Shown here: positions 15,540 to 22,811 of the stretch, piece after piece
How the letters are laid out: each line of letters starts with the position of its first letter
How positions within the stretch are numbered: position 1 is the stretch's first letter
Source: Alphaproteobacteria bacterium
GTDB taxonomy: Bacteria; Pseudomonadota; Alphaproteobacteria; Rhodospirillales; Magnetospirillaceae
DNA length: 36,947 bases
Assembly (NCBI GenBank): GCA_015232025.1
Contig: JADGAL010000005.1
Coordinates: forward strand, 1-36,947
Reading direction: 5' to 3'
Position numbers and translations under genes: made by a program
Notes under the pieces: model-generated
What the model saw: the letters and a program-made list of their open reading frames with translations, nothing else
What the model was told of the DNA's origin: nothing
Databases searched by the model: none

Positions 15540-16172
15540 ATGCTGACCATTGACCTCATACGGACGGCGATCCCCAAGGCCACCAAAGCCAACATCGAGC
15601 GCTTCGCCCAGCCGCTGATCGACGCCTGCGCCCAGTTCGGCATCGACACCCCGATGCGGCAGGCGGCCTTTCTCGCGCAGGTCGCGCACGAGTCGGGACA
15701 CCTCGCGCACGTCGTCGAAAACCTGAACTATTCGGCGGCCGGCCTAGCCAGCGTCTTTCCCAAGAAGTTCCCGACCAAGGAAATCCAGGCGGCCTACGCG
15801 CGCCGGCCCGAAGCCATCGCGAACCGGGCCTACGCCAACCGCCTGGGCAATGGCGACGAGGACAGTGGCGACGGCAACCGTTTCAAGGGCCGCGGCTTGA
15901 TCCAAATCACCGGCCGCGAAAACTACCGCAGTTGCGGTCAGGCCCTTGGTCTCGATCTGCTGGCCGGGCCTCAGTTGCTGGAAGTGCCGATCGTGGCCGC
16001 GCAGTCGGCCGGCTGGTTCTGGGACCTCCGCGCGCTGAACAGGGTCGCGGACAGCGGTGACGTAGCGGCCGTGACGCGCCGCGTCAATGGCGGCTCCAAC
16101 GGCTTGGCTGATCGCCAGGCGAATTACGCGCTGGCTCTGGCCGTGCTGACCGGCGCGGAACTGCCGGCTTGA
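15540..16172 (+). CDS. Endolysin, GH19 chitinase-like lysozyme
   Basis: A 210-residue protein of glycoside hydrolase family 19, which cuts peptidoglycan during lysis. The active-site helix QAAFLAQVAHESGHLAHVVE holds the likely catalytic Glu51 (in HES) and Glu60. Further family marks are NLNYSAAGLASVFPKKF, the GDGNRFKGRGLIQITGRENY loop, and a C-terminal RRVNGGSNGLADRQ segment. No signal peptide is seen, so it depends on the holin. It starts at ATG 15540, three bases after the holin stop. The length fits prophage GH19 endolysins. Confidence 0.93.
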   Translation: MLTIDLIRTAIPKATKANIERFAQPLIDACAQFGIDTPMRQAAFLAQVAHESGHLAHVVENLNYSAAGLASVFPKKFPTKEIQAAYARRPEAIANRAYANRLGNGDEDSGDGNRFKGRGLIQITGRENYRSCGQALGLDLLAGPQLLEVPIVAAQSAGWFWDLRALNRVADSGDVAAVTRRVNGGSNGLADRQANYALALAVLTGAELPA

Positions 16173-16185
16173 TCGAATGAAGTCC

Positions 16186-16209
16186 AGGCCTGGCCGCGCG
16201 GCCAGGCCT
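16186..16209. repeat. 24-bp perfect palindrome after the endolysin
   Basis: AGGCCTGGCCGC is followed directly by its reverse complement, so an RNA copy would form a very stable hairpin. There is no T-run, so it is not a classic terminator. It may limit readthrough or stabilise the 3' end of the holin-endolysin message before the lipoprotein and lipase genes. Confidence 0.7.
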
Positions 16210-16259
16210 ATCCATCCCCGCGCGGCACGGCTGCCGCTCCTCTCCCGAAAGGATCATTC

Positions 16260-16847
16260 ATGCGCAAGGCCATCGCCGCGATCTGCGGCTGCTTTCTCAT
16301 GCTCATCGCGCTGACCGCCTGCGATGCGTCCGACCGCGCCGCCGACGCGCTGGCCGGCCGGGCCGACACCCCGGCGCAGCGCGTCTATCGCGCGATCGGG
16401 CTGTTCGAGGCCACGGCGTCCTGGGCGGCCGACTATGCCGCGACCCCGGAGGCGGCACCGGACAATGTCGTCAACCTGAAGGCCATCGCCAGCACCGTTT
16501 GGCCGGCATTGACTACCGCGCGCGCTCAGGTCGCGTTTGGCGAAGCACCCGATCTGACCACGGCGGCGGCCGGCCTGCTCGCGTTCTCCGCCATCCTCGA
16601 TGCGCCCGGCTCGATCCAGGCGCCCGGTCTTCCCACCCTTCCGCCCGGCGGCGCCGTCGTGGCCGCGGTGATCAACCGGCTCTCCCAGGCGCTGGCGCGC
16701 TATGGCGCGGCGCGCGTCCAGATGGCCGGCTTGCGCCTGCGCCTCGCCGTGATGACGGACGCCGGCCGCGACCCGACGCCGGCCGAGATGGACGCGGCGG
16801 CGACCTCGGCCGAACACGCGCACCAGCGCCTTACCGGTGCGCGATGA
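16260..16847 (+). CDS. Prophage lipoprotein of unknown function
   Basis: A 195-residue protein with a lipoprotein signal: basic start MRKAIAAI, hydrophobic core and lipobox LTAC with Cys21. The mature part is Ala-rich and mostly helical (RVYRAIGLFEATASWAADYA, then VVAAVINRLSQALARYGAAR). It could be an outer-membrane spanin partner by position, but no inner-membrane spanin is seen and 175 mature residues would be long for an o-spanin. The start ATG 16260 follows a GAAAGGATC site. Its stop overlaps the lipase start (ATGA), so the two are translated together. Confidence 0.75.
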   Translation: MRKAIAAICGCFLMLIALTACDASDRAADALAGRADTPAQRVYRAIGLFEATASWAADYAATPEAAPDNVVNLKAIASTVWPALTTARAQVAFGEAPDLTTAAAGLLAFSAILDAPGSIQAPGLPTLPPGGAVVAAVINRLSQALARYGAARVQMAGLRLRLAVMTDAGRDPTPAEMDAAATSAEHAHQRLTGAR

Positions 16848-17503
16848 CCGCCGCCGTCAGCATCGCCGCGCCACCCTTGGTCGCCTGCGCCGCCGTGTGC
16901 CGGGCGGCCTACGATCCCGCCGTGCCGCCCGATCACCAAGCCGGCGGTGCCGAGGTCTATTTACGCCATACGGATGGCTGGATCGTGGTCGGCATGCGCG
17001 GAACCACTCCAGGCTGGGACATCGCCGCCGATATCCGGGCTTGGCCAGAGTATGCGCCGGAACTCGGATGCCGGGTTCATAGGGGCTTCTTGGCCGCCGC
17101 CCGCTCGGTCGCCTCGTTCGTGCTGCCGCTCCTGCGACACAGTCGGGTGGTCCTCACAGGTCACTCGAAAGGCGGCGCCGAAGCCACGATCCTTGCGGCC
17201 CTGGCATGCGCCTGGGGTTGGCCGCGACCGCCGGGCGCCCTGGTGACCTTCGGCGCGCCGAGGGCCGGCTTTTCAGGTTTGGCGCGGTGTCTGGCGGATG
17301 TGCCGGTGGCGCGCATCGTCCGGCCCGGCGACTTGGTGCCGTTGGTACCGCGCCTGCTGCCTTGGCGGCATCCGGCAGAGGCGATCGAAATGCCGGGTCC
17401 GCGCCGCTGGCCGATGGCCGCGCATTCCATGGCGGCCTACGAGGCCGACGTGATCGCCTGGGAACGTGAGCGCGAGCGGCGCGCTCGAAGTCTCGTTTCA
17501 TGA
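16844..17503 (+). CDS. Class 3 lipase-like alpha/beta hydrolase
   Basis: A 219-residue alpha/beta hydrolase of the lipase class 3 type. The oxyanion segment is VVGMRGTTPGWDIAADI (residues about 48-64) with the VHRGFLAAA helix after it. The nucleophile elbow GHSKGG gives Ser108, and likely partners are Asp163 (PGDLVPLVP) and His194 (AAHSMAAYE). No signal peptide is visible. It starts at ATG 16844, overlapping the lipoprotein stop. A lipid or ester hydrolase after the endolysin suggests a late role in breaking the envelope or, alternatively, a cargo gene for the lysogen. The substrate cannot be told. It is the last prophage gene before a strong terminator. Confidence 0.85.
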   Translation: MTAAVSIAAPPLVACAAVCRAAYDPAVPPDHQAGGAEVYLRHTDGWIVVGMRGTTPGWDIAADIRAWPEYAPELGCRVHRGFLAAARSVASFVLPLLRHSRVVLTGHSKGGAEATILAALACAWGWPRPPGALVTFGAPRAGFSGLARCLADVPVARIVRPGDLVPLVPRLLPWRHPAEAIEMPGPRRWPMAAHSMAAYEADVIAWERERERRARSLVS

Positions 17504-17506
17504 TCC

Positions 17507-17546
17507 AGCGCCCACTCCGGTTCCGGCCGGGGTGGGCGCTTTTTTT
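17507..17546 (+). terminator. Rho-independent terminator closing the late prophage operon
   Basis: AGCGCCCAC and GTGGGCGCT form the base of a long GC-rich hairpin, extended inward by CCGG/CCGG pairing, followed by seven T. It begins 4 bases after the lipase stop. Confidence 0.95.
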
Positions 17547-17565
17547 GTTTTCGGTGGCGCCATTT

Positions 17566-17634
17566 CGGTTTGCAGGGGTGGTTGCAACCCCTTGATTTTT
17601 CATGATGGGAACAAAGGTGGTAAGCTGCAAACCG
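17566..17634. repeat. Inverted repeat next to the attachment site
   Basis: CGGTTTGCAG (17566-17575) and CTGCAAACCG (17625-17634) are exact reverse complements, 49 bases apart. A smaller hairpin (GGGG-TGGTTGCA-ACCCC type) lies between them. They sit just inside the prophage end, 28 bases from the tRNA fragment, where arm-type integrase or excisionase sites would be expected. Confidence 0.5.
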
Positions 17635-17661
17635 TGTTTGATCGGAAGTGAAAGACAGCAA

Positions 17662-17707
17662 ACTCTTAATCAGCGGGCCGTAGGTTCGAGTCCTACTGCG
17701 CCCACCA
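17662..17707 (+). other. Attachment site: displaced 3' fragment of tRNA-Lys(CTT)
   Basis: The segment holds the anticodon loop CTCTTAA (anticodon CTT), the 3' anticodon stem, variable loop, full T arm (GTAGG, TTCGAGT loop, CCTAC), the 3' acceptor strand TGCGCCC, discriminator A and encoded CCA. The D arm, 5' acceptor strand and 5' anticodon stem are absent; the bases just before (AGACAGCAA) do not pair. This is the standard result of prophage integration into a tRNA 3' end. The intact tRNA should stand at the other prophage end, to the left. Confidence 0.85.
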
Positions 17708-17712
17708 AGTTT

Positions 17713-17754
17713 AGGCCCTGATTCCAAACCGGAATCAGGGCCTTTCCCTTTTTG
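17713..17754 (+). terminator. Host terminator of the original tRNA-Lys gene
   Basis: AGGCCCTGATTCC and GGAATCAGGGCCT form a perfect 13-bp stem around AAACC, followed by TTCCCTTTTT. It begins five bases after the CCA of the tRNA fragment and would have ended the tRNA transcript before the prophage came in. Confidence 0.9.
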
Positions 17755-17765
17755 TTCCAGACCGC

Positions 17766-17797
17766 CGGTTTTACAATTCCAAACGGGCGGTTTTACA
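17766..17797. repeat. Short direct repeat, CGGTTTTACA twice
   Basis: Two copies (17766-17775 and 17788-17797), 22 bases apart, each followed by a similar A/C-T-C-C end, lie in the otherwise gene-free 17755-17926 stretch. They may be a paired protein-binding site or a trace of a lost mobile element. Confidence 0.35.
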
Positions 17798-17926
17798 CTC
17801 CGTGTTCCCGATGTGTTCTCGCTCTGAAAAGGCCCCCGTTTCGTTTATTGCGAATGCGGCGGCCGATGCCATCTCATTCCCGAGACGACACCAGTCCGAG
17901 GAGAGAGGGATGAGTGGCCGCGCCAG

Positions 17927-18097
17927 CTATCGCACCCGGCGATGGGTTCCGACCCGGTGATGGGGGATTTCCCCACGATCGAGCACGTCGAGCGGCATGC
18001 GCAGGGACAGCGGGAACGCCCCCCGCGTCCGCGGCCAGCGCGGGTCGTAAGTGAAGGTCGGCCCGTCCTCGGACAGGGCGATGTCGCCGACGCTCAA
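17927..18097 (-). pseudogene. HipA N-terminal fragment (truncated)
   Basis: The frame opens with a TTG overlapping the HipB-like stop and runs for 56 codons to a TAG. Residues about 3-35 (VGDIALSEDGPTFTYDPRW, then RGAFPLSLRMPL) match the N-terminal HipA subdomain pattern. After that the sequence leaves the family and stops; the kinase core is missing. The usual first strand of HipA is also absent or very short. It may be the remains of a hipBA toxin-antitoxin pair cut off near the prophage junction. A separate small HipS-type protein is less likely, because no kinase partner follows. Confidence 0.65.
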
Positions 18098-18372
18098 GCC
18101 TCGCCTCCCGGATCGGGCAGGTCGGGATAGGCCTCGGCTCCGCCGGTCGGCGCGGCGGGGGCGGCCTCGCCGTCGGTCAGGCGCAGCCCGACCCCACGGG
18201 CGACGGCGAGCGCCTTGCCGAGTTGGCAGGTCGGCTTGCCGCCCTCCAGGTCGACGATGAAGCGCTCGCCGACGTTGACGGCGAGGGCGAGGTCGCGTTG
18301 GGTCAGGCCCAGCGCTTGGCGCCGGGCGCGGATCAGGTTGCCGAAGCGGCCGGGCGAGTCGACGATCTGCAA
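18094..18372 (-). CDS. HipB-like XRE-family DNA-binding protein
   Basis: A 92-residue helix-turn-helix protein. The first 65 residues (GRFGNLIRARRQALGLTQRD, LALAVNVGERFIVDLEGGKP, LGKALAVARGVGLRLTD) are a clear HipB pattern. The tail is rich in Ala, Pro and Gly. The start is TTG with AAGAAGGG upstream; no ATG fits. In intact systems HipB neutralises the HipA kinase and represses the operon. Here only a HipA fragment follows, overlapping by four bases, so the gene may now be an orphan regulator. A near-palindrome lies just upstream. Confidence 0.8.
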   Translation of the reverse strand: MQIVDSPGRFGNLIRARRQALGLTQRDLALAVNVGERFIVDLEGGKPTCQLGKALAVARGVGLRLTDGEAAPAAPTGGAEAYPDLPDPGGEA

Positions 18373-18386
18373 AATTCGGTCCCTTC

Positions 18387-18400
18387 TTACCGATCGGGAA
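18387..18400. promoter_or_regulatory. Possible operator of the HipB-like regulator
   Basis: TTACCGATCGGGAA is palindromic except for one mismatched pair and lies 15 bases upstream of the regulator start. Position and symmetry fit autoregulation by a dimeric XRE protein. It is a single site by eye, so the call is weak. Confidence 0.35.
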
Positions 18401-18580
18401 GACCTCGCCGGATGGGCCGATGGCCGGCCGTTCGGCGGCCTTGCCCGGGGCCCCTTGCGCTCCGATCCTGACCCGATCCATCAATCTTTCGGATCGCCCA
18501 TCGCGCATGGGATGGGCGGACGTGCAATTGGCCGGCCGCACCCCTTCTATCCCCAAGGAAACATCCGTCGCGAGGTGGGA

Positions 18581-19477
18581 ATGGAACGGGTCGCCTTCAT
18601 TGGCTTGGGCGCCATGGGAAAACCCATGGTCGCCAATCTCCTGGCGGCGGGCTGGCCGGTCAGCGTCCACAATCGCGGACCGGGAAAGGAAGGCGGGCTG
18701 GCCGGCCCCGAATTCAGGGTGTGCGATTCGCCCGCCGACGCGGTTCGCTGCGCGCGGATGGTCGTCACCATGGTTCCCGACGACGCCGCCGTCGAGGATG
18801 TCACCTTCCGCGCCGATGGCATCCTCGCGCATCTGGCGCCGGGGGGCGTTCACGTCTCGATGAGCACCATCGGCGTCGCCTGTTCCCATAGGCTGGCCGA
18901 GGCCCATGCGGCGGCCGGGCGGCGTTACGTCGCCGCCCCCGTGTTCGGCCGTCCCGACGCGGCGGCGGCGGGCGCGTTGTGGATCGTGGCGGGCGGCGCC
19001 CCCGATGCCGTCGAGTCCTGCCGGCCGCTGTTTGAGACCCTGGGTCAGGGCTGGTTCCATGTCGCCGAAGCCCCGGAAGGGGCCAACGTGGTCAAACTGG
19101 CCGGCAACTTCACCATCGCCGCCGTGCTGGAGACCTTGTCGGAAGCCTTCGCCCTGCTGCGGAAGTCGGGTCTCGATCCCAGGCAGTTCCTCGACATCGT
19201 CAACTCCACCATGTTCCGGTCGCCGATCTATCAAGCCTATGGGCTCATGGTCCTGGACGAGGCGTTCGAGCCGCCCGGTTTCAAGCTGAGGCTGGGGCTC
19301 AAGGACGTATCGCTGGTCCTCGCGGCGGGGTCGGACGCCAAGGTGCCGATGCCGACGGCCAGCCTTATCCGGGACAATCTCCTGTCCGGCGTGGCCAGGG
19401 GGATGGGCGAGGTCGATTGGTGCGCGCTGGGTCGCGTCATCGCCGACAACGCCGGGGTTCCGCCCGGCACGCGCTGA
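18581..19477 (+). CDS. NAD(P)-dependent beta-hydroxyacid dehydrogenase (3-hydroxyisobutyrate DH / GLYR type)
   Basis: A 298-residue cytoplasmic enzyme that reduces or oxidises a short beta-hydroxyacid or related aldehyde. The Rossmann start is VAFIGLGAMGKPMVANLLAA (residues 4-23). The catalytic lysine is Lys172 in NVVKLAGNF, with Asn176. The substrate loop reads AAPVFGRPDAAAAG in place of the common DAPVSGG. The all-helical C-terminal domain (LKDVSLVLAAG, VPMPTASLIRDNL) is complete. Start ATG 18581 follows GAGGTGGG. The variant loop, as in glyoxylate/succinic semialdehyde reductase relatives, leaves the substrate open. It stands alone between the hip remnant and the signalling cluster. Confidence 0.85.
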   Translation: MERVAFIGLGAMGKPMVANLLAAGWPVSVHNRGPGKEGGLAGPEFRVCDSPADAVRCARMVVTMVPDDAAVEDVTFRADGILAHLAPGGVHVSMSTIGVACSHRLAEAHAAAGRRYVAAPVFGRPDAAAAGALWIVAGGAPDAVESCRPLFETLGQGWFHVAEAPEGANVVKLAGNFTIAAVLETLSEAFALLRKSGLDPRQFLDIVNSTMFRSPIYQAYGLMVLDEAFEPPGFKLRLGLKDVSLVLAAGSDAKVPMPTASLIRDNLLSGVARGMGEVDWCALGRVIADNAGVPPGTR

Positions 19478-19561
19478 CGCCCCGTGGCGTCTCGAACTGG
19501 GTATTTCAAATAGCTGGAGTCTCCCCACCTATCCTTACGAAGGGCGCGTGGTGTCGGGCTG

Positions 19562-22417
19562 ATGGTGGAAGGATCGTACTCCGTTCTAGCCGATGGATTG
19601 GAGCGCAAACGCCTGCAACTGGCCATCGAGGCGGCCCAGTTGGGGACGTGGGAGTGCGACTTGGCGAAGGCGGTGATTACCGTCAGCGCCCGCGCGGCGG
19701 ACATCCTGGGGCTGCCGGGCCTTGGTGTGCTTAGCCTTGAGACTTGGCGGGATCTGCTCCATCCCGACGACAAGGACCGCGTCTATGCGTCCTTCATGGG
19801 GGCGGCGGCGGAAAGCGCGCGCTATCGCGAGCAATACCGCGTCCGCCTGCCGGACGGCGGGCTGCGCTGGGTGGCGGCCAGCGGCATGATCGTCCGCGAG
19901 GGTGGCGGTGGCGCGACCGCGATCGGCATCATCGAAGACATCACCGACCGCAAGCAGGCGGAAGAGGCGCTGATAACCAAATCGCAAGCGCTGGCCGAGT
20001 CGGAAGCGCAATACCGCATCATGGGCGATGCGATCCCCTATGGCGTCTGGCTGTGCGACGCCAATGGCGGCGCCCGCTATGTCAGCCCCTCGTTCCTGGA
20101 ACTGCTGGACATGACCCAGGAGGAGCAATCCGAGTTCGGCTGGACCAAGCGTTACGACCCCGACACCGTCAAGGCGATGCTGGACCGCTGGATGCACTGC
20201 ATCCGCACCGGCGAGTTGTGGGAGTACGAGCACCGCATCCTGGGACCGGACGACGAATATCGCACCGTGTTGAGCCGCGGTCGGCCGGTGCGCGACGAAC
20301 ATGGCGCGATCACCTCTTGGGTGGGGGTGAACCTCGACATCACCGACCGGAAACGGGCCGAGACCGACGCCGCGCGGAAGAAGGCGGAGCTGGAGGTCGC
20401 CCTGAACCAGGTCAGGGACCTCGACGAGGCGAAAAGCCGGTTCTTCGCCAATGTCAGCCATGAATTGCGGACGCCGCTCGCCCTCATCCTCGGCCCGGTC
20501 GACGATCTGTTGGCGAACGCCGATATGCCGTCGGAGTGGCGAAACGATTTGGACGTGGTGCGACGGAACGCCCAGACGCTGCTGGCTTATGTCACCGACC
20601 TGCTTGATCTGTCGCGGCTCGACGCGGGACCGATGCGGCCGGATTACCGCCAGGCCGACCTCGCCGATTCCGTGCGCCAGATCGCCGCGCATTTCCAATC
20701 GGCGGCGGCGCGGCGCGGGGTCGGGCTGCTTGTCGAGGCGCCCGAGCGGCTGGCGGCGCAGGTCGACCCGGCCAAGCTTGGCCGCGTGGTCTTCAACCTG
20801 ATGTCGAACGCCTTCAAGCATGTGCCCGACCGGGTCGGGCTGGTCGAGGTCAGGCTGACGGCGGCGGGAGAAAACGCCGTCATCGAAGTGGGCGACAATG
20901 GCCCCGGCGTGCCGGGGGACATGCGGGAAAGGATTTTTCAGCGCTTCGTCCAGGGCGACGAGCCGCAGCGCGGCGCCGGAACCGGCCTGGGCCTGGCGAT
21001 CGCCAACGAGTTCGTCGCGCGGCACGGCGGGACCGTCGTGGTGGGCGACGCTCCGGCGGGCGGCGCCCTGTTCCGGGTGGTCATTCCCTTGACGGCGCCC
21101 GAGGGAACGCCGGTCGGCCCGGCGGCTGGCGCGGGCCTCGGCGACCTGATCGTGGTTGCCGAGGGCGGGGACGCCATCCCCACCGACGACGACGCCGCCA
21201 TTCCCGACGAGGATCGCCCCCTGGTCCTGGTCGTCGAGGACAATCCCGATCTGCGGGCGTTCATCGCCAAGAATTTGAGTGGCGTCGCCCGCGTGGCCGT
21301 CGCCGAGGACGGGGTGGACGGACTGGCGGCGGCGGAAAGGCTGGTGCCGGATCTGGTTCTCACCGACATCATGATGCCCAGGATGAACGGTGACCAGATG
21401 GTCGCCGAGATGCGGGCGCGGGCCCATCTCGCCGAGATTCCGATCATGGTCCTGTCGGCACGCGCCGACCAGCCCCTCCGCACCCGACTGCTGAGCGGGC
21501 GGACGCAGGATTACCTGGTCAAGCCGTTCGCCGCCGACGAATTGCGGGCCCGCGTCGGCAACCTGCTGCAGGCCAAGCGCGCCAGGGATCTTCTGTGGGC
21601 CGAAGTCGAGGGCCGCCAACAAAATCTCGAGGAACTCGCCCGCCAGGTCGCGGCCGTCAACCGCACGCTCCGCCTGAACGCCGACGAGATGCGGGTGGCG
21701 AGAGACAGGGCGGAACAGGCGACCCTGGCCAAGTCGGCCTTCCTCAACATGGTCTCGCACGAGCTGCGAACCCCGTTGACCCAGCTTGAACTCCAACTGG
21801 CGTTGCTCGAGCGCCGGTTCCGAAAAGGCCTCGACGAGCGCCAAGACGAGATTTTCGCGGACCTCGCCACCGCCATGCGCCGGCTGACGCGGTTGGTCGG
21901 CTCGGTGTTGGAATACAGCCGGGTCGCCGGTGGGCGTCTGAGCGTTCGGGTCGAGCGCTTCGATCCCGCCCGGTTGGTGGTCGAGGCGTGCGCCGACGCG
22001 CGGGACGAGGCCAGGCGTCACGGCTTGGAACTCGCCTGCGCGGCCGAGGGCGATGTGCCGCCACTGGTCAGCGATCCGGCGCTGGTCAGGGTCGCCATCC
22101 GCAATCTTCTCGACAACGCGATCAAGTACACGCCGCAAGGCCGGGTGTCGGCGCGCGTCCTGGCGATGGGATGGCTGGTGCGGATCGAGGTTTCCGACAC
22201 CGGCATCGGCATCCCGTCCGATTGTCAGCAAAAGGTATTCGAGCCGTTCGAGCATATCGAGACCGTCGAACGGAAGCATGCGCCGGGGGTGGGCCTTGGA
22301 CTTGCCTTGGTCAAGGAGATCGTGACGACGCTGGGTGGCCGCGTTTCTCTGGTCTCGGCCCCCGGCCAAGGAAGCACCTTCACCGTTGAACTGCCATCCA
22401 TGGAGGGTATGCGATAG
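19562..22417 (+). CDS. Hybrid histidine kinase: PAS-PAS-kinase-receiver-kinase
   Basis: A 951-residue sensor without membrane segments. Order: PAS 1 (about 15-135, PAC end EDITDRKQAEEAL), PAS 2 (about 145-275, ending NLDITDRKRAE), a first HisKA with His300 (FFANVSHELRTPLALIL), a first ATPase (Asn416, DNGPGVP, GTGLGLAI), a receiver (about 553-670; Asp602 in LTDIMMP, acidic VVEDN, Lys654), a linker helix, a second HisKA with His733 (FLNMVSHELRTPLTQLE) and a second ATPase (Asn852, DTGIGIP, GVGLGLAL). Both kinase modules keep the key residues. A receiver between two kinases is unusual and suggests an internal relay. The stop overlaps the next gene by one base. Confidence 0.92.
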   Translation: MVEGSYSVLADGLERKRLQLAIEAAQLGTWECDLAKAVITVSARAADILGLPGLGVLSLETWRDLLHPDDKDRVYASFMGAAAESARYREQYRVRLPDGGLRWVAASGMIVREGGGGATAIGIIEDITDRKQAEEALITKSQALAESEAQYRIMGDAIPYGVWLCDANGGARYVSPSFLELLDMTQEEQSEFGWTKRYDPDTVKAMLDRWMHCIRTGELWEYEHRILGPDDEYRTVLSRGRPVRDEHGAITSWVGVNLDITDRKRAETDAARKKAELEVALNQVRDLDEAKSRFFANVSHELRTPLALILGPVDDLLANADMPSEWRNDLDVVRRNAQTLLAYVTDLLDLSRLDAGPMRPDYRQADLADSVRQIAAHFQSAAARRGVGLLVEAPERLAAQVDPAKLGRVVFNLMSNAFKHVPDRVGLVEVRLTAAGENAVIEVGDNGPGVPGDMRERIFQRFVQGDEPQRGAGTGLGLAIANEFVARHGGTVVVGDAPAGGALFRVVIPLTAPEGTPVGPAAGAGLGDLIVVAEGGDAIPTDDDAAIPDEDRPLVLVVEDNPDLRAFIAKNLSGVARVAVAEDGVDGLAAAERLVPDLVLTDIMMPRMNGDQMVAEMRARAHLAEIPIMVLSARADQPLRTRLLSGRTQDYLVKPFAADELRARVGNLLQAKRARDLLWAEVEGRQQNLEELARQVAAVNRTLRLNADEMRVARDRAEQATLAKSAFLNMVSHELRTPLTQLELQLALLERRFRKGLDERQDEIFADLATAMRRLTRLVGSVLEYSRVAGGRLSVRVERFDPARLVVEACADARDEARRHGLELACAAEGDVPPLVSDPALVRVAIRNLLDNAIKYTPQGRVSARVLAMGWLVRIEVSDTGIGIPSDCQQKVFEPFEHIETVERKHAPGVGLGLALVKEIVTTLGGRVSLVSAPGQGSTFTVELPSMEGMR

Positions 22418-22791
22418 TGGCGATGCTCATTGTCGTCGAGGACGATCATCTTATCCGAAAGAGCATCCAGATGCTTTTGGAACTGGAAGGGTATGAAATT
22501 CATGGCGCGGAAAATGGCCAAGAAGCATTGAAGCTGCTGAAGAGGTGCAAAATATCGAGCACGCCGTGCATGATTCTTCTCGATCTGATGATGCCGGTCA
22601 TGGACGGCGCCGAGTTTCGTCGCCGTCAACTTCAAGACCCCGAGATTTGCGATGTGCCCGTATGCATCATCACGGGCAAGGGGGATTTGCATGACGTCGC
22701 CGAGCTGAGACCGCTGAGCGTCATCCGCAAGCCGTTCAAGCCCGACGTCATTCTAACCCTGCTACGCGAACATTGTCCGCTTGAGCGATAG
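22417..22791 (+). CDS. Single-domain response regulator
   Basis: A 124-residue receiver with no output domain. It has the acidic pair in VVEDDHLIRKS, the phospho-acceptor Asp56 in ILLDLMMPVMDG, and Lys105 in RKPFKPD. The start is a GTG overlapping the kinase stop by one base; an ATG two codons later is possible. GC is visibly lower than in the kinases on either side. It may receive phosphate from the hybrid kinase upstream or the kinase downstream and pass it on, or act as a phosphate sink, as CheY-like or Sdr-type proteins do. Confidence 0.9.
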   Translation: MAMLIVVEDDHLIRKSIQMLLELEGYEIHGAENGQEALKLLKRCKISSTPCMILLDLMMPVMDGAEFRRRQLQDPEICDVPVCIITGKGDLHDVAELRPLSVIRKPFKPDVILTLLREHCPLER

Positions 22792-22811
22792 GAAATTGGG
22801 GGAGTTCACCG

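Larger units (their letters stand above)
1..17707. mobile_element. Prophage, right part (contractile P2-type tail, lysis genes, att site)
   Basis: A nearly unbroken rightward run of tail, baseplate and lysis genes fills this stretch. Sheath, tube, E/E' chaperone, tape measure, gpU, gpX and gpD homologues mark a myovirus of P2 type. It stops at a 46-bp 3' fragment of a tRNA-Lys gene, where chromosomal genes begin. No head, packaging, repressor or integrase genes are visible; they must lie to the left. All tail genes read intact, so the element could be a functional prophage or a tailocin-like remnant. The window cannot separate these, because the head genes are not seen. Confidence 0.88.

Noticed and set aside
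17437-17727. Minus-strand frame across the tRNA fragment (96 codons)
   Set aside because: It contains the RSRTRTYGPLIK stretch that arises from translating the antisense of tRNA genes; a known type of false gene.
17910-17960. Short plus-strand ORF behind GAGGAGAGAGGG (MSGRASYRTRRWVPTR)
   Set aside because: Only 16 codons, antisense to the HipA remnant, with no recognised family. It may be a broken gene start joined at the deletion, but this cannot be supported.
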